Positions 1-9,092 are shown, counted from the stretch's first letter. The stretch is 39,475 bases of DNA from an uncultured Oscillospiraceae bacterium (GCA_934481355.1 CAKSPH010000024.1:1-39475), one strand, 5' to 3'. Made by a program: numbers and translations. The notes: a model not told the origin generated them from the letters alone.

Positions 1-2
1 GC

Positions 3-1160
3 GAACATCTTACTTCAAATGTGCCTTACGGTTATATCAAGAACCCTGATAACCCCAAGCAATGGATAATTGACGAAAAAGCAGCCGAGATTGTTAGGGA
101 GATATTTCAGCTTTGTTTGCAAGGTCTGAACACAAACCAAATAGCTAACAGCCTTTGCGAAAGACGGGTGTTAATTCCTACAGCTTATAAGTCGGTTCAC
201 GGAGTTGTCAAACGCAAGTTTGCAGAGGACACAAAATTCTCTTGGAACAGCGACACGGTATCTCGCATTCTCGCCAATCGTTGTTATGCAGGCGATACAG
301 TGAATGGTAAAACCACGAAGAAGTCATTCAAAATCAAGAAACGCATTGACGTATCGCCCGATGAATGGCAAATTGTTCCCGACACACACGAAGCGATAAT
401 TGACCGTGACACTTGGGAACTGGTGCAGAAAATCCGGCAAGGCAGACGGCGCAACGTAAGGCACAACTATCAGATACCGATTTTGTCGGGACATCTTTTC
501 TGCGCTGACTGTGGGAGCAAGCTCTATTATGTAAAACCGCCGAAACAAGCTGAATACTACTGCTGTGCAGCATACCGCAAGCGCAAGGGCTTTTGCACGG
601 GACATTTTATCAGAGCAGATGTTGTGGAACAGCTCCTGATACGGCAAATTAACAGCGTTATGGAGTATGTTTCGGAGTACGAGGACGAGTTTATTCGTCA
701 AGTAATGGAGCGAGGAACAGCCGAACAACTAAAGCAGACCCATTCGCTGAAGAAAACCATTGACACAGCAAAGCGGCGTATTGAACAAATCGACAGCGTA
801 ATCTCTCAACTTTACGAGGACAAGGTTGTCGGGGGAATCACCGCCAAAATGTTTACGAAGCTCTCGGCAAAGTACATAGCAGAGCAGGAAGAACAGAACG
901 CTGCTTTGAAAGCGGCTCAAAAGGAGCTGGCGGCTCTTGAAGCGAAGAAAACCGATACTACAAAGTTTATCGACTTGGTAAGGAAATATTTGCATATCAC
1001 CGAGCTTACACCGCAAATCCTCAACGAGTTCATCGACAAAGTGACCGTTCATCAAGCCGTTAAGGTTGACGGTAAACGCCGACAGGACATTGAGGTTTAC
1101 TTTAATGGTGTCGGGCAGATTTCGTCCGACGCAGAAAAAAAGTCCGAAACAACCGAGTGA
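3..1160 (+). CDS. Large serine recombinase (integrase/transposase), 5'-truncated by the window edge
   Basis: This is the C-terminal part of a large serine site-specific recombinase, the enzyme that integrates and excises phages and conjugative or mobilizable elements. The frame is open from base 3, and the residues before the first possible start (GTG at 21) continue the family pattern, so the true start and the catalytic serine domain lie off the left edge. Visible in order: a recombinase DNA-binding domain (PYGY, then the IVREIFQL and TNQIANSL helices), a zinc beta-ribbon with paired cysteines (CADCG and later C residues near 160-195), a long charged coiled coil (about 230-310), and a short C-terminal segment. 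Base composition by eye is more AT-rich than the operon to its right, fitting acquired DNA. It converges on thiN; the stop codon lies inside a terminator-like hairpin. The recombinase identity is firm; the kind of element carrying it cannot be told. Confidence 0.93.
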   Translation, partial: EHLTSNVPYGYIKNPDNPKQWIIDEKAAEIVREIFQLCLQGLNTNQIANSLCERRVLIPTAYKSVHGVVKRKFAEDTKFSWNSDTVSRILANRCYAGDTVNGKTTKKSFKIKKRIDVSPDEWQIVPDTHEAIIDRDTWELVQKIRQGRRRNVRHNYQIPILSGHLFCADCGSKLYYVKPPKQAEYYCCAAYRKRKGFCTGHFIRADVVEQLLIRQINSVMEYVSEYEDEFIRQVMERGTAEQLKQTHSLKKTIDTAKRRIEQIDSVISQLYEDKVVGGITAKMFTKLSAKYIAEQEEQNAALKAAQKELAALEAKKTDTTKFIDLVRKYLHITELTPQILNEFIDKVTVHQAVKVDGKRRQDIEVYFNGVGQISSDAEKKSETTE

Positions 1161-1178
1161 ACGGTCGTTTCGGACTTT
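1134..1178 (-). terminator. Intrinsic terminator for the minus-strand operon, overlapping the recombinase stop
   Basis: A 12-bp perfect arm (1139-1150) pairs with 1167-1178, extended inward by 4 bp (1152-1155 with 1162-1165) after one mismatch. Read on the minus strand the stem is followed by seven T residues (1140-1134), the form of a Rho-independent terminator for the thiN end of the long operon. On the plus strand there is no T run, so it would terminate recombinase transcription less well. The recombinase stop codon (1158-1160) is in the loop. Confidence 0.8.
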
Positions 1179-1227
1179 GGCGGGATTATATATCCCTCAG
1201 ACGCTCCCGGATTTCGGGGGATTTTCT

Positions 1228-1854
1228 TTATTCTTTATGCTCCACTACAAGGGCAGTGCCGCCATGGACTATTATCCTGCCGACATCTTCCGCGACCTCG
1301 TTGCTGACGCCGAGCGGATAGCCATTATCAAGACGGTAGCGTATCAGCCCGTACTTCATTCCATATTCGCTGACCATGCAGGTCTCTCCGTATGAAAATA
1401 CCGATACATATCCATGAAATTTCGGAATTTCAGCCTCGCGCTCATGCACCAGATAGATTTTATCGCTCGGGGTAACTATCACTGCGTTTACACCGAGTTT
1501 GCGCATCATCTCCAGCGTCTGGATATTCGCGATAGAATGATCAGGTCTGCCGCCAAGCGCACAGTACAGCCGAAGCTCATCGCAGCCCTCATTTATAGCG
1601 GTCTCACAGGCAAGTATCGTATCAGTGTCGTCCTTTTCGGGCTGAACCTTTATGACCCTTATCCCCTCCGGTGGCTTGTGCTCCGCACTGTCGAAATCGC
1701 CTACTATGATGTCCGGAACCACCCCGGCAGAAATCGCGATGTCAAGTCCCCTGTCGGCGCATATTATCAGCCCCTCGGGTTTTTCATGCAGAACTCCGCC
1801 CGGAGCTCCGCAGATTATCGAACAAATTTTTGGCACAGGCTCACTCCCAGTCAT
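1228..1854 (-). CDS. thiN: Thiamine diphosphokinase
   Basis: Cytoplasmic enzyme that transfers pyrophosphate from ATP to thiamine, giving thiamine diphosphate cofactor. The 208-residue protein is of normal family length and shows the family's signature motifs: GDFDS (near 52), DDTDT (near 75) and GGRPDHSIANI (near 100), which line the nucleotide and metal site; the C-terminal half is the beta-rich thiamine-binding domain. The ATG overlaps the 3' end of rsgA by 14 nt, so it is translationally coupled and last in the operon. In Bacillus subtilis rpe lies between rsgA and this gene; here rpe is absent. Transcription probably ends at the hairpin at 1134-1178. Confidence 0.93.
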   Translation of the reverse strand: MTGSEPVPKICSIICGAPGGVLHEKPEGLIICADRGLDIAISAGVVPDIIVGDFDSAEHKPPEGIRVIKVQPEKDDTDTILACETAINEGCDELRLYCALGGRPDHSIANIQTLEMMRKLGVNAVIVTPSDKIYLVHEREAEIPKFHGYVSVFSYGETCMVSEYGMKYGLIRYRLDNGYPLGVSNEVAEDVGRIIVHGGTALVVEHKE

Positions 1855-2791
1855 TTATCTTGCTGGCTTCCTCGTACATTCTGAGGTAGCTCTCGTAACG
1901 CGATCTTGCGATATCGCCGGATTCCGCTGCGGCTCTTACTGCGCAGTCCTTTTCCTTTATGTGCGCGCAGTCAGTAAAACGGCATTTTTCTGCAAATTTT
2001 GCAAATTCCCTGAAGCTGTTGTCGAGCTCGTCCGCCGGAATACGGCAGTACCGCTCGGTATCGACCGTTGAGAATCCGGGAGTATCCGCCGCGTATCCGG
2101 TAAGGTTCGGGGCAAGCTCCCACAGGCGGTACAGCTGCACCTGACGCGTCGTGTGCTTTCCGCGCCCAAGCTTCTTGCTGGTAATACCCGTTTCCAGCCC
2201 GAGCTGCGGAAACAGCGAATTGAACAGGCTGGATTTTCCAACGCCGGAATTGCCGATAAATGCGGTTATCCTGCCGTTTATGAACTCCCGTACCGGTTCC
2301 GCGCCCTCACCGGTTAAATTGTTTACCATACAGACGCGTATTCCTATGTTACGGTATATTTCCGCGAGTTCGTCCGCCTGCTTCAGATCCGGCTTCGTGA
2401 AAGCTATCATGGGCTCGATGCCCTTGCTGTCCGCTATCGCTATCAGCTTGTCAAGAATAAATCTGTTCGGAGCCGGATCGGCGCAGCTTATGACAAACAC
2501 GATTCCGTCAAGGTTCGCAAGCGGAGGCCTTATCAGGAAGTTTCGGCGCTCAAGTATTTTTGAAATAAGCGGCTCGTGGTTCTCCTGACGCTCCACTATA
2601 ACGCGGTCGCCGGCGCTCGGACTTATACCGTCCTGACGGAAAATGCCGCGGGCTGCGCACTTGAAGCTCTGCCCGGTTGGATTCCCGTCGCCCTCAACGC
2701 CCGAAAGGGCATCTACATAATAGATGCCCCCGACTGCCTTTGTAATTATTCCGTGATGATATTCAGCAGAAATATCATTACCCCCTGTCAT
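1841..2791 (-). CDS. rsgA: Ribosome small-subunit-dependent GTPase A
   Basis: Circularly permuted GTPase that binds the 30S subunit late in maturation and leaves on GTP hydrolysis. Domains: an N-terminal OB-fold (about 10-80), then the permuted G domain with G4 (TKPD, 132-135) before G1 (GNSGVGKSS, 180-188) and G3 (DTPG, 236-239), then a C-terminal zinc site with C270, C275, H277 and C283. At 316 residues it is slightly longer than usual because of an insert in the OB region (about 31-42). Its ATG shares one base with the pknB stop (TGATG), so it is coupled to the PASTA kinase. In B. subtilis this neighbour is a known PrkC substrate, which makes phosphorylation by the upstream kinase plausible here. 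Confidence 0.96.
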   Translation of the reverse strand: MTGGNDISAEYHHGIITKAVGGIYYVDALSGVEGDGNPTGQSFKCAARGIFRQDGISPSAGDRVIVERQENHEPLISKILERRNFLIRPPLANLDGIVFVISCADPAPNRFILDKLIAIADSKGIEPMIAFTKPDLKQADELAEIYRNIGIRVCMVNNLTGEGAEPVREFINGRITAFIGNSGVGKSSLFNSLFPQLGLETGITSKKLGRGKHTTRQVQLYRLWELAPNLTGYAADTPGFSTVDTERYCRIPADELDNSFREFAKFAEKCRFTDCAHIKEKDCAVRAAAESGDIARSRYESYLRMYEEASKINDWE

Positions 2792-5040
2792 CAGTTAACA
2801 GATATGCCGGGATCCGGCTCAATAGGTTCAATTTCAGTATGAGATGTGCTGGTAGTATGCTCGGGCTCGGGTTCAGGCTGTGATACCTCTTCGGACTCAA
2901 CAGGAACTTCCGGTTCGCTGGTGTCTATCGTGGGCTCGTAATCCGGCGCCTGAAGCTCGCTGAATACACTGCTGTATACGATATCCTCGGCGGTCGCCTT
3001 GCTGCCGTCCTCCGGGAAGTTAACGGTGATCTCCATGTAGTTGCCTGTTCTTCCGGTATCAATGGACGTTACCTTAACTATCAGAACCTTGGTCTCGCCG
3101 GGCTTGCCCTTTACCTCATAGCTCAGCGTCTTGCTGGAGGCAAGACCTACATCGAGAGTCTGGCTTGCGCTCTCGTCAAGAACTCCGTCAACAAAGTATC
3201 TGAACTCGAACTCGCCGGTCGCCTTCTTCGGAAGCGTGAATGTGAGCTTTCTGGTCTTTTCGGAGATCTCGCCGGTGCTTACCTTTAGGATTATCTCGGT
3301 ATCGCGGTCAACCAGGCTCTGCGGCTCTATGCTCTGCTCCATTACAACGTCCTTTTCAACGTCCTCGGAATCAACACGCTCGATGGTTGCATTGAGGTGA
3401 TACTCCTCGGCTCTCTGGAGGGCGATGTTCAGCGGCAGGTCAACGAACTTCGGCACAAATACGCCGGTATTCTTCGGGCCGCTGCTTATGAACAGAACGA
3501 CCGTGCTGCCCTGCTCTGCCATTTCATGGGCCGCGGGCTCGGTGCGGATAACGTAATCCTTGGCAATATCATCGTTCTCGTCATAGACCTTCTTAACCTT
3601 GAAGCCGTCCTTGCGGAGCTTGCTCTCTGCAACGGAAGCGGTCAGGTTCTCAAGATCCTGTATCTCAACGGTGCGGATTCCCTTGCTGACCTTAACGGTC
3701 ACCTCCGCGCCGATCTTTACCTTACGTCCCTCAGGAAACTCCTGATCGAATATCTGATCCTTTGTGACCTCGCTCCACTCCTGCTGGGGAACAAGAGTCA
3801 TCACGCTGGAATACTGCGACTTTGCCTCGTCCCATGACATTCCGACCAGATTAGGCATGAGGAACTCGTTGCTGTCGGTAACGCTGACCGTGGAGCCGCT
3901 GTTAACGCCCATTACGGAGCTTACCTGATCCGGTGTTACGTTCAGGTTCCTGAATACGATAGTCATTACAAGGAATACGGTAGCGATAACAAACGCGGTA
4001 CCTACTGCAAACAGTATCGGTATCAGCGGGGAGCGGCGCTCCTCGTACTCGTCGTCATCGTCGTCTTCCTCATCGTCGTAATCCTCGTCCTCAGGCTCAG
4101 TCTTTACCGCCTGCCTGCGGCGGTTGCGCTCCTGCTCGGCGGCGGGGATCGGGCGGTCGAAGTACTTCGTTGTGCCGTCAGTGGAATTGTACTTATACTC
4201 AAAGATCATGCCGGGATTCTTCTTGAACTCCTCAAGATCCTTTATCATCTCGCCGGCTGTCTGATAGCGCTGCGCGGGATCCTTCTGCATTGCGCGGAGC
4301 ACTATCTGCTCCAGACCCTCGGGAATGGTGCTGTTAAGCTCCGTAGGCTTCTTCGGGGTGCTCTGCATATGCATGAGCGCGATGGAAACAGGGGAGTCTC
4401 CGTCAAACGGCTTCTTTCCGGTGAGCATTTCGTAGAGCGCCACGCCTACGGAATAGATGTCGCTGCGCTCGTCCGTGATGTCGCCGCGCGCCTGCTCCGG
4501 GCTGATGTAGTGCACAGAGCCGATGGTCTTCTCTGAAACGGTCTTGTTGTTCTCGCGGTTGAAGCGCGCTATGCCAAAGTCCATGACCTTTATGGTTCCG
4601 TCTGCAAGCAGCATGACATTGCTGGATTTTATGTCGCGGTGGACTATCCCGCGGTCATGCGCGTGCTGGAGCGCCTTAAGTATCTGAATGGTGAAATGCA
4701 CAGCGTCGCGCCATTTAAGGACGCCCTGCTGTTCAATGTAATCCGTAAGCGTTATGCCGTCAACGTACTCCATGACGATGAACTGCACCTTATCCGTGAA
4801 TCCCACATCGTAGATCTTTACGATATTCGGGTGGGAGAGCAGCGCTATCGCCTTGGATTCGTTCCTGAAACGCCTGAGGAATTCCTCGCTGCCTGCAAAT
4901 TCAGTCTTGAGAATTTTTACAGCAACAATGCGGTCCTCAACTATATCGCGGGCGCGGTAGATATCCGCCATTCCGCCCACGCCGATAAGCTCCAGCAGCT
5001 CATATCTGCCGTCGAGCTTCTTTCCGATATTACTGTCCAT
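2791..5040 (-). CDS. prkC: PASTA-domain Ser/Thr protein kinase (PrkC/PknB/Stk1 type)
   Basis: Membrane receptor kinase that senses peptidoglycan fragments or lipid II outside and phosphorylates division, wall and translation proteins inside. I place the start at 5040 because GGAG lies 7 nt upstream and the protein then begins as the family does; this gives 749 residues. The Hanks kinase domain has the glycine loop (20-28), K42, HRD D136, N141 and DFG D154. A very acidic juxtamembrane stretch precedes one transmembrane helix (about 345-370). Outside are three PASTA repeats (about 395-600), then an Ig-like beta domain and a Pro/Glu/Ser/Thr tail not found in the shortest family members. It is paired with the phosphatase gene upstream and rsgA downstream, and has its own consensus promoter at 5132-5160. 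Confidence 0.96.
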   Translation of the reverse strand: MDSNIGKKLDGRYELLELIGVGGMADIYRARDIVEDRIVAVKILKTEFAGSEEFLRRFRNESKAIALLSHPNIVKIYDVGFTDKVQFIVMEYVDGITLTDYIEQQGVLKWRDAVHFTIQILKALQHAHDRGIVHRDIKSSNVMLLADGTIKVMDFGIARFNRENNKTVSEKTIGSVHYISPEQARGDITDERSDIYSVGVALYEMLTGKKPFDGDSPVSIALMHMQSTPKKPTELNSTIPEGLEQIVLRAMQKDPAQRYQTAGEMIKDLEEFKKNPGMIFEYKYNSTDGTTKYFDRPIPAAEQERNRRRQAVKTEPEDEDYDDEEDDDDDEYEERRSPLIPILFAVGTAFVIATVFLVMTIVFRNLNVTPDQVSSVMGVNSGSTVSVTDSNEFLMPNLVGMSWDEAKSQYSSVMTLVPQQEWSEVTKDQIFDQEFPEGRKVKIGAEVTVKVSKGIRTVEIQDLENLTASVAESKLRKDGFKVKKVYDENDDIAKDYVIRTEPAAHEMAEQGSTVVLFISSGPKNTGVFVPKFVDLPLNIALQRAEEYHLNATIERVDSEDVEKDVVMEQSIEPQSLVDRDTEIILKVSTGEISEKTRKLTFTLPKKATGEFEFRYFVDGVLDESASQTLDVGLASSKTLSYEVKGKPGETKVLIVKVTSIDTGRTGNYMEITVNFPEDGSKATAEDIVYSSVFSELQAPDYEPTIDTSEPEVPVESEEVSQPEPEPEHTTSTSHTEIEPIEPDPGISVN

Positions 5041-5131
5041 AAATGCTCCGCCATTTCTCCATACCATATATTAAACAACGCCTGTGCCGTATGGAAGCAC
5101 AGTAGTGCGAATACTTTTATGTGTCTTTAAT

Positions 5132-5160
5132 ATAATACCATATTGCACCCGGAATGTCAA
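5132..5160 (-). promoter_or_regulatory. Sigma-A-type promoter for pknB-rsgA-thiN
   Basis: On the minus strand a perfect -35 TTGACA (5160-5155) is separated by exactly 17 bp from -10 TATTAT (5137-5132). The transcript would start near 5125 with an untranslated leader of about 85 nt before the kinase ATG. No terminator is evident between stp and this promoter, so it probably adds to read-through from the upstream genes. Confidence 0.8.
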
Positions 5161-5197
5161 CCGCCACACAAAAATTGTAATCAAACTGTAATGTTTA

Positions 5198-5935
5198 TCA
5201 CATCACAGCAAGCGCCACGGAAATATTGTCGTGACCTCCGCTTTCATTTGCACGGTCTATTAGCGCCCCACATATATCCCCGGCGGGATTCTCATAGCAG
5301 ATGTCAAGGATATCCATGTCATCGACATAAGATGAAAGCCCGTCCGAGCACAGCAGCAGCATCTCGCCCCCGCCCAGTTCGACCTCGTAATAATCCGGAG
5401 TCACCAGGCTTTCAGCGCCTATCGCGCGGGTTATCTTGCTTCTGTCAGGGTGATTACGCGCCTGCTCAGCGGTTATCTCGCCGCGGTCAACAAGATCCTG
5501 CACATGGGAGTGATCGCGCGTCACCTGCTGGATACAGTCGCTGTCCTCCGAGGAAAACAGGTGATAGCAGCGACTGTCGCCCACATTCACGATGTACGCC
5601 CTGCCTCCGGAAACTATCGCGGCAACGCAGGTAGTTCCCATCACCGCGCCGAAATTCCGTGCAGATTCGTCCGATACTGCGGAATTCGCCGCAGACACCG
5701 CCGTAATAAGCAGATTGCGCACGGTGTTGCGGCTCATCAGCTCCGAAAAATTCTCGCGGATGCGCCTGGAAATTATCTCTACCGCCATGCTGCTGGCAAG
5801 CTCGCCGTGGGTCTCTCCGCCCATTCCATCGCAGAGGACTGCGGCGCAGGCTCCGTCAGTGAGCATTTCGCTCCATACGCAGTCCTGATTCTGGTCGCGC
5901 TTCAGTCCTATGTCGGTCTTGCTGTATATCTTCAT
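5198..5935 (-). CDS. stp: PP2C-family Ser/Thr protein phosphatase (Stp/PrpC)
   Basis: Metal-dependent phosphatase that reverses phosphorylation by the PASTA kinase encoded next. The 245-residue protein carries the PP2C motifs: RDQNQD near the N terminus, DGMGG (about 36-40), GTT, VGDSR, TRDHS, a CSDGLS block (about 195) and GGHDN near the C terminus, whose aspartates hold the Mg/Mn ions. There is no transmembrane segment, so it is cytoplasmic. Its ATG overlaps the rlmN stop by 4 nt. A 157-bp gap separates it from pknB, unlike the tight spacing elsewhere in the operon, and this gap carries the kinase promoter, allowing kinase and phosphatase amounts to be set separately. Confidence 0.95.
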   Translation of the reverse strand: MKIYSKTDIGLKRDQNQDCVWSEMLTDGACAAVLCDGMGGETHGELASSMAVEIISRRIRENFSELMSRNTVRNLLITAVSAANSAVSDESARNFGAVMGTTCVAAIVSGGRAYIVNVGDSRCYHLFSSEDSDCIQQVTRDHSHVQDLVDRGEITAEQARNHPDRSKITRAIGAESLVTPDYYEVELGGGEMLLLCSDGLSSYVDDMDILDICYENPAGDICGALIDRANESGGHDNISVALAVM

Positions 5936-7029
5936 AACTCACCGCCTGTCGTATTGTCAGAGGGGCTGCCCTGCTCGTTCATTCCGTCGTCGCGGCGGAG
6001 CTGTCCGCAGGCAGCGTTTATGTCCGCTCCGAGGGTGCGGCGCACCGTGGCGTTTATTCCGGCGTCGCACAGGCGCTTCTGAAAGCGCTCAACAGAGCGG
6101 CTCTTGCGGAAATCGCGCTCCCTTATCTCGTTTATCGGGATAAGGTTCACATGGCACAGCATTCCACCGAGGAGGTTTATAAGCTCCTGCGCGGACTGCT
6201 CCGTGTCGTTCACGCCCTCGATCAGCGAATACTCAAAGCTGATACGGCGGCCTGTCTTGTCGAAGTAGTACCGGCACGCCTCCATCAGCTCGTCAAGGGG
6301 ATATTTTCTGTTTATCGGCATTATCTCGCTGCGCCGCTCGTCAGTCGCCGCATGGAGCGATATTGAGAGCGTGAGCCCGGTTTTGAGCTCCGCAAGGTCG
6401 TATATCCGCGGAACTACTCCGCAGGTTGAAAGCGAGATATGCCGCAGGCTCATGCCGTCGCCACCGCTGTTCATCAGCGTGAGGAATTTGAGCACATTGT
6501 CGTAGTTATCGAGCGGCTCGCCGATTCCCATAAGCACGATACTGTCAACGCGTCTGCCGCTGTCGCGCTCAGTTTCGATGACCTGAAGCAGCATTTCGCT
6601 CGGAAGCAGGTGCCGTACGAATCCTGCAATAGTACTTGCGCAGAACCGGCAGCCCATACGGCAGCCAACCTGAGTGGAAATGCACAGGCTGTTGCCGTGC
6701 CTGTACTCCATAAGCACCGTCTCGACCGCCTCGCCGTCGGGCAGCCCATAAAGATATTTTACCGTATTATCCAGCGCTGATACAAGTCTTTTTTTGATAA
6801 TTAGGTGTTTTATACAAAATTTTCTTGCAAGTTCCTCCCGGAATTGTGCAGAAATGTTGGTCATCTGAGAAAAATCGCTGACTTTCTTTATGTGCAGCCA
6901 CTCGTAAATCTGCTTTGCACGGAACGCCTTTTCGCCCATGGCGGTAATTTCAGCGGTCAGTTCTTCCCTTGTCAGTGAAAGGATATCTATTTTTTCAAGC
7001 TCGTTCAATCGGTTCAGCCTTTCTGTCAT
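5932..7029 (-). CDS. rlmN: Dual-specificity 23S rRNA/tRNA adenine-C2 methyltransferase
   Basis: Radical SAM enzyme that methylates C2 of A2503 in 23S rRNA and A37 in some tRNAs. Visible: an N-terminal accessory domain (about 1-95), the CRMGCRFC iron-sulfur cluster motif, the upstream methyl-carrying partner cysteine in NSLC, the GIGEPL SAM-binding motif, and the second catalytic cysteine in AACGQLR near the C terminus. It is RlmN rather than Cfr by its genomic place between rsmB and the phosphatase and by overall length (365). A hydrophilic tail of about 20 residues follows the catalytic cysteine. It overlaps rsmB upstream and stp downstream by 4 nt each. Confidence 0.95.
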   Translation of the reverse strand: MTERLNRLNELEKIDILSLTREELTAEITAMGEKAFRAKQIYEWLHIKKVSDFSQMTNISAQFREELARKFCIKHLIIKKRLVSALDNTVKYLYGLPDGEAVETVLMEYRHGNSLCISTQVGCRMGCRFCASTIAGFVRHLLPSEMLLQVIETERDSGRRVDSIVLMGIGEPLDNYDNVLKFLTLMNSGGDGMSLRHISLSTCGVVPRIYDLAELKTGLTLSISLHAATDERRSEIMPINRKYPLDELMEACRYYFDKTGRRISFEYSLIEGVNDTEQSAQELINLLGGMLCHVNLIPINEIRERDFRKSRSVERFQKRLCDAGINATVRRTLGADINAACGQLRRDDGMNEQGSPSDNTTGGEL

Positions 7030-8345
7030 TTAACTCTGCGGAATGAAGCGGTGAAAAATCCGTCGCCGCCGTTTTCGTCCGGGCAGTATGTTCTCATCGG
7101 CTCGCCTGCCGCCGCTGCGTACGGCACCGGCTGGACTATCGGCGAGAATTCCGGGTGCTGCTCGGCGAATTTACCGGCAACATCGTCGTTTTCTGCGCGG
7201 GAAAGCGTGCAGGTGGAATACACCAGCGTACCGCCGGGCTTGACGTACCTCGCGGAGGTCTCCAGTATCCTGTACTGTATGTCAGGCAGTCCCGCAAATT
7301 CCTCCGGGGATTTGTACTTTATCTCCGGCTTCCTGCGGATAACCCCCAGCCCGGAGCACGGAACGTCGCACAGCACCCTGTCCGCCTGCGGAAGCTCCGC
7401 ATTGAACACGGAGGCGTCGTTCCGCATGGCGGTGAGGATCTTTATTCCAAGCCTTGCCGCGCCGTCCTCGATAAGTCCGACGCGCATATCATGTATATCC
7501 ATGCTGTAAAGCCTGCCGTTGTTCCCCATTAGTTCCGCGAGGGTGAAGCTCTTTCCCCCGGGGGCGGCGCAGACGTCCAGAACGGTTTCGTTCACCACCG
7601 GGCGGAGCGTCAGGCAGCAGAGCTGCGACGATATGTCCTGAACATGGAAAAGTCCCTGCCGGAACGGCGCACATTTCTCTATGTCGCCGGATCTCTCCAG
7701 ACGGATACAGTTTTCAAGTCCGGAGTATGCTTCCGCCTTGATTTTGTGCCTCGCAAGCTCCGCAAGGAGCTTTTCCGTGGTGGTTTTTATTGTGTTCACC
7801 CGGGCGTAGACCGGCGGCTTGCCAACCGAGGCTTTCAGCGCCCTTACCGCAAAATCCGTTCCATACTCGTTAAGAAGCTTCTCCGTGAGCCACTCCGGGC
7901 AGGAGTACTCCAAAGACAGACGCTTTTCCGGCGCCATTCCCAGGTAACTTATTTTCTTGCCGTTACGGATAAAGCTGCGGAGCATTCCGTTGATAAAGCC
8001 CTGCGCCGAGAAGCATTTCAGCTTCCTGCACATTTTCACACTTTCGTTGACTGCCGCGCTCTCCGGAACGGAGGGCATATACATAAGCTGATACAGCCCG
8101 GTTCGGAGTATCTGCACCGCCGCCGGGTCGAGCTTTGCGAACGGTATCTTCGAGTTCTTTTCGATAACATAGTCCAGTGTGAGCCTGCGCTCCAGAACTC
8201 CGTAGAACAGCGCCGCAGCAAAAGCCTTGTCACGGTCGCTGAGGTCGGATTCATTGAATACATGGTCAAGCAGGAGATTGGAATAAGCCTCGCTGCTGTC
8301 CATCTTCATCAGCATTTTTACGACGGTGAGCCGTGGTTCTGCCAT
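7026..8345 (-). CDS. rsmB: 16S rRNA (cytosine-C5) methyltransferase RsmB
   Basis: SAM-dependent methyltransferase expected to modify C967 of 16S rRNA. It has an N-terminal NusB-like RNA-binding domain (about 1-140) and a C-terminal Rossmann domain with the SAM motif VCAAPGGKSF, the DVPCSGLGV motif and the YSTCTLS motif that carries the catalytic cysteine. The 439-residue length is normal. The ATG at 8345 is preceded by an AAGGAGG ribosome site. It sits in the conserved fmt-rsmB-rlmN-stp order known from Bacillus, with a metallopeptidase gene inserted between fmt and rsmB. Confidence 0.95.
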   Translation of the reverse strand: MAEPRLTVVKMLMKMDSSEAYSNLLLDHVFNESDLSDRDKAFAAALFYGVLERRLTLDYVIEKNSKIPFAKLDPAAVQILRTGLYQLMYMPSVPESAAVNESVKMCRKLKCFSAQGFINGMLRSFIRNGKKISYLGMAPEKRLSLEYSCPEWLTEKLLNEYGTDFAVRALKASVGKPPVYARVNTIKTTTEKLLAELARHKIKAEAYSGLENCIRLERSGDIEKCAPFRQGLFHVQDISSQLCCLTLRPVVNETVLDVCAAPGGKSFTLAELMGNNGRLYSMDIHDMRVGLIEDGAARLGIKILTAMRNDASVFNAELPQADRVLCDVPCSGLGVIRRKPEIKYKSPEEFAGLPDIQYRILETSARYVKPGGTLVYSTCTLSRAENDDVAGKFAEQHPEFSPIVQPVPYAAAAGEPMRTYCPDENGGDGFFTASFRRVK

Positions 8346-8366
8346 CAGCCGGTCCTCCTTGATTCT

Positions 8367-9092
8367 TTATCGTCTGTTGCGCGCGGCAAGCAGCCTGAGA
8401 AGCTGCGTAAAGGAAACCGCAAGGCTTGCAACGTAAGTCATGGCTGCGGCGGTGAGGGTCCTCCTTGCGCCGTAGAGCTCGTCCTGTTCAAGAATGCCTT
8501 CGCTGCTTATCGTCTGCATTGCGCGGCGGCTTGCGTTAAACTCCACCGGAAGCGTGACAAGCTGGAACACCACAACGAACAGGAACAGGATTATTCCCGC
8601 GTCAACAAGCGGCTCAAAGCTGAAAACCAGCCCCAGAATGAACACTATGAAATACATCGAGGAGCCTATCTGCGCCAGCGGGAAAACCGCAGAGCGAACC
8701 TTTATCGGAACGTATCCCTGCGCGTGCTGTACTGCGTGACCGCACTCGTGAGCCGCAACGCCTATCGCCGCCAGCGATGTGCTGTCGTAAACGCTTTCAG
8801 ACAGCGAAACTATATTCGTTTTCGGGTTATAATTATCGGTGAGGCTGCCGCTTATGCATGCCACCTGCACGTTATAGAGTCCGTTTCTGTCGAGTATCAG
8901 CCTTGCGACCTCTGCGGCGGTAATGCCGCGCCTGCTTCCCACACGGTTGTATTTATTGAACGTGGACTTCACGTTTGCCGAGCAGATCAGCGCGAAAATG
9001 AACGCCGCTATGCACAGAAAATACGCGGTCGTATAGCTCACGCTGAGGAAATTAGCTCTGTGAGCCGCTGCTGAAATCAGCATCTGTACCAT
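8367..9092 (-). CDS. Membrane zinc metallopeptidase, YugP family
   Basis: Predicted membrane-bound zinc protease of the Zn_peptidase_2 (YugP) family. The 241-residue protein has an N-terminal helix (about 18-40), a HECGH zinc-binding motif in a helix near residue 115, and three further hydrophobic segments: one after the motif (about 133-145) and two near 150-180 and at the C terminus. The ATG has an AGGAGG site. The in vivo substrate is not known for the family. The gene lies between fmt and rsmB, a placement seen in various Clostridia but not in B. subtilis, and is separated from fmt by 57 bp, so it stays in the same transcript. Confidence 0.9.
   Translation of the reverse strand: MVQMLISAAAHRANFLSVSYTTAYFLCIAAFIFALICSANVKSTFNKYNRVGSRRGITAAEVARLILDRNGLYNVQVACISGSLTDNYNPKTNIVSLSESVYDSTSLAAIGVAAHECGHAVQHAQGYVPIKVRSAVFPLAQIGSSMYFIVFILGLVFSFEPLVDAGIILFLFVVVFQLVTLPVEFNASRRAMQTISSEGILEQDELYGARRTLTAAAMTYVASLAVSFTQLLRLLAARNRR

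Noticed and set aside
7644..9074. Long plus-strand frame of 476 codons
   Set aside because: It lies opposite rsmB and the YugP-type peptidase, both of which have complete family motifs; it shows no known domain and is a by-product of GC-rich codons.
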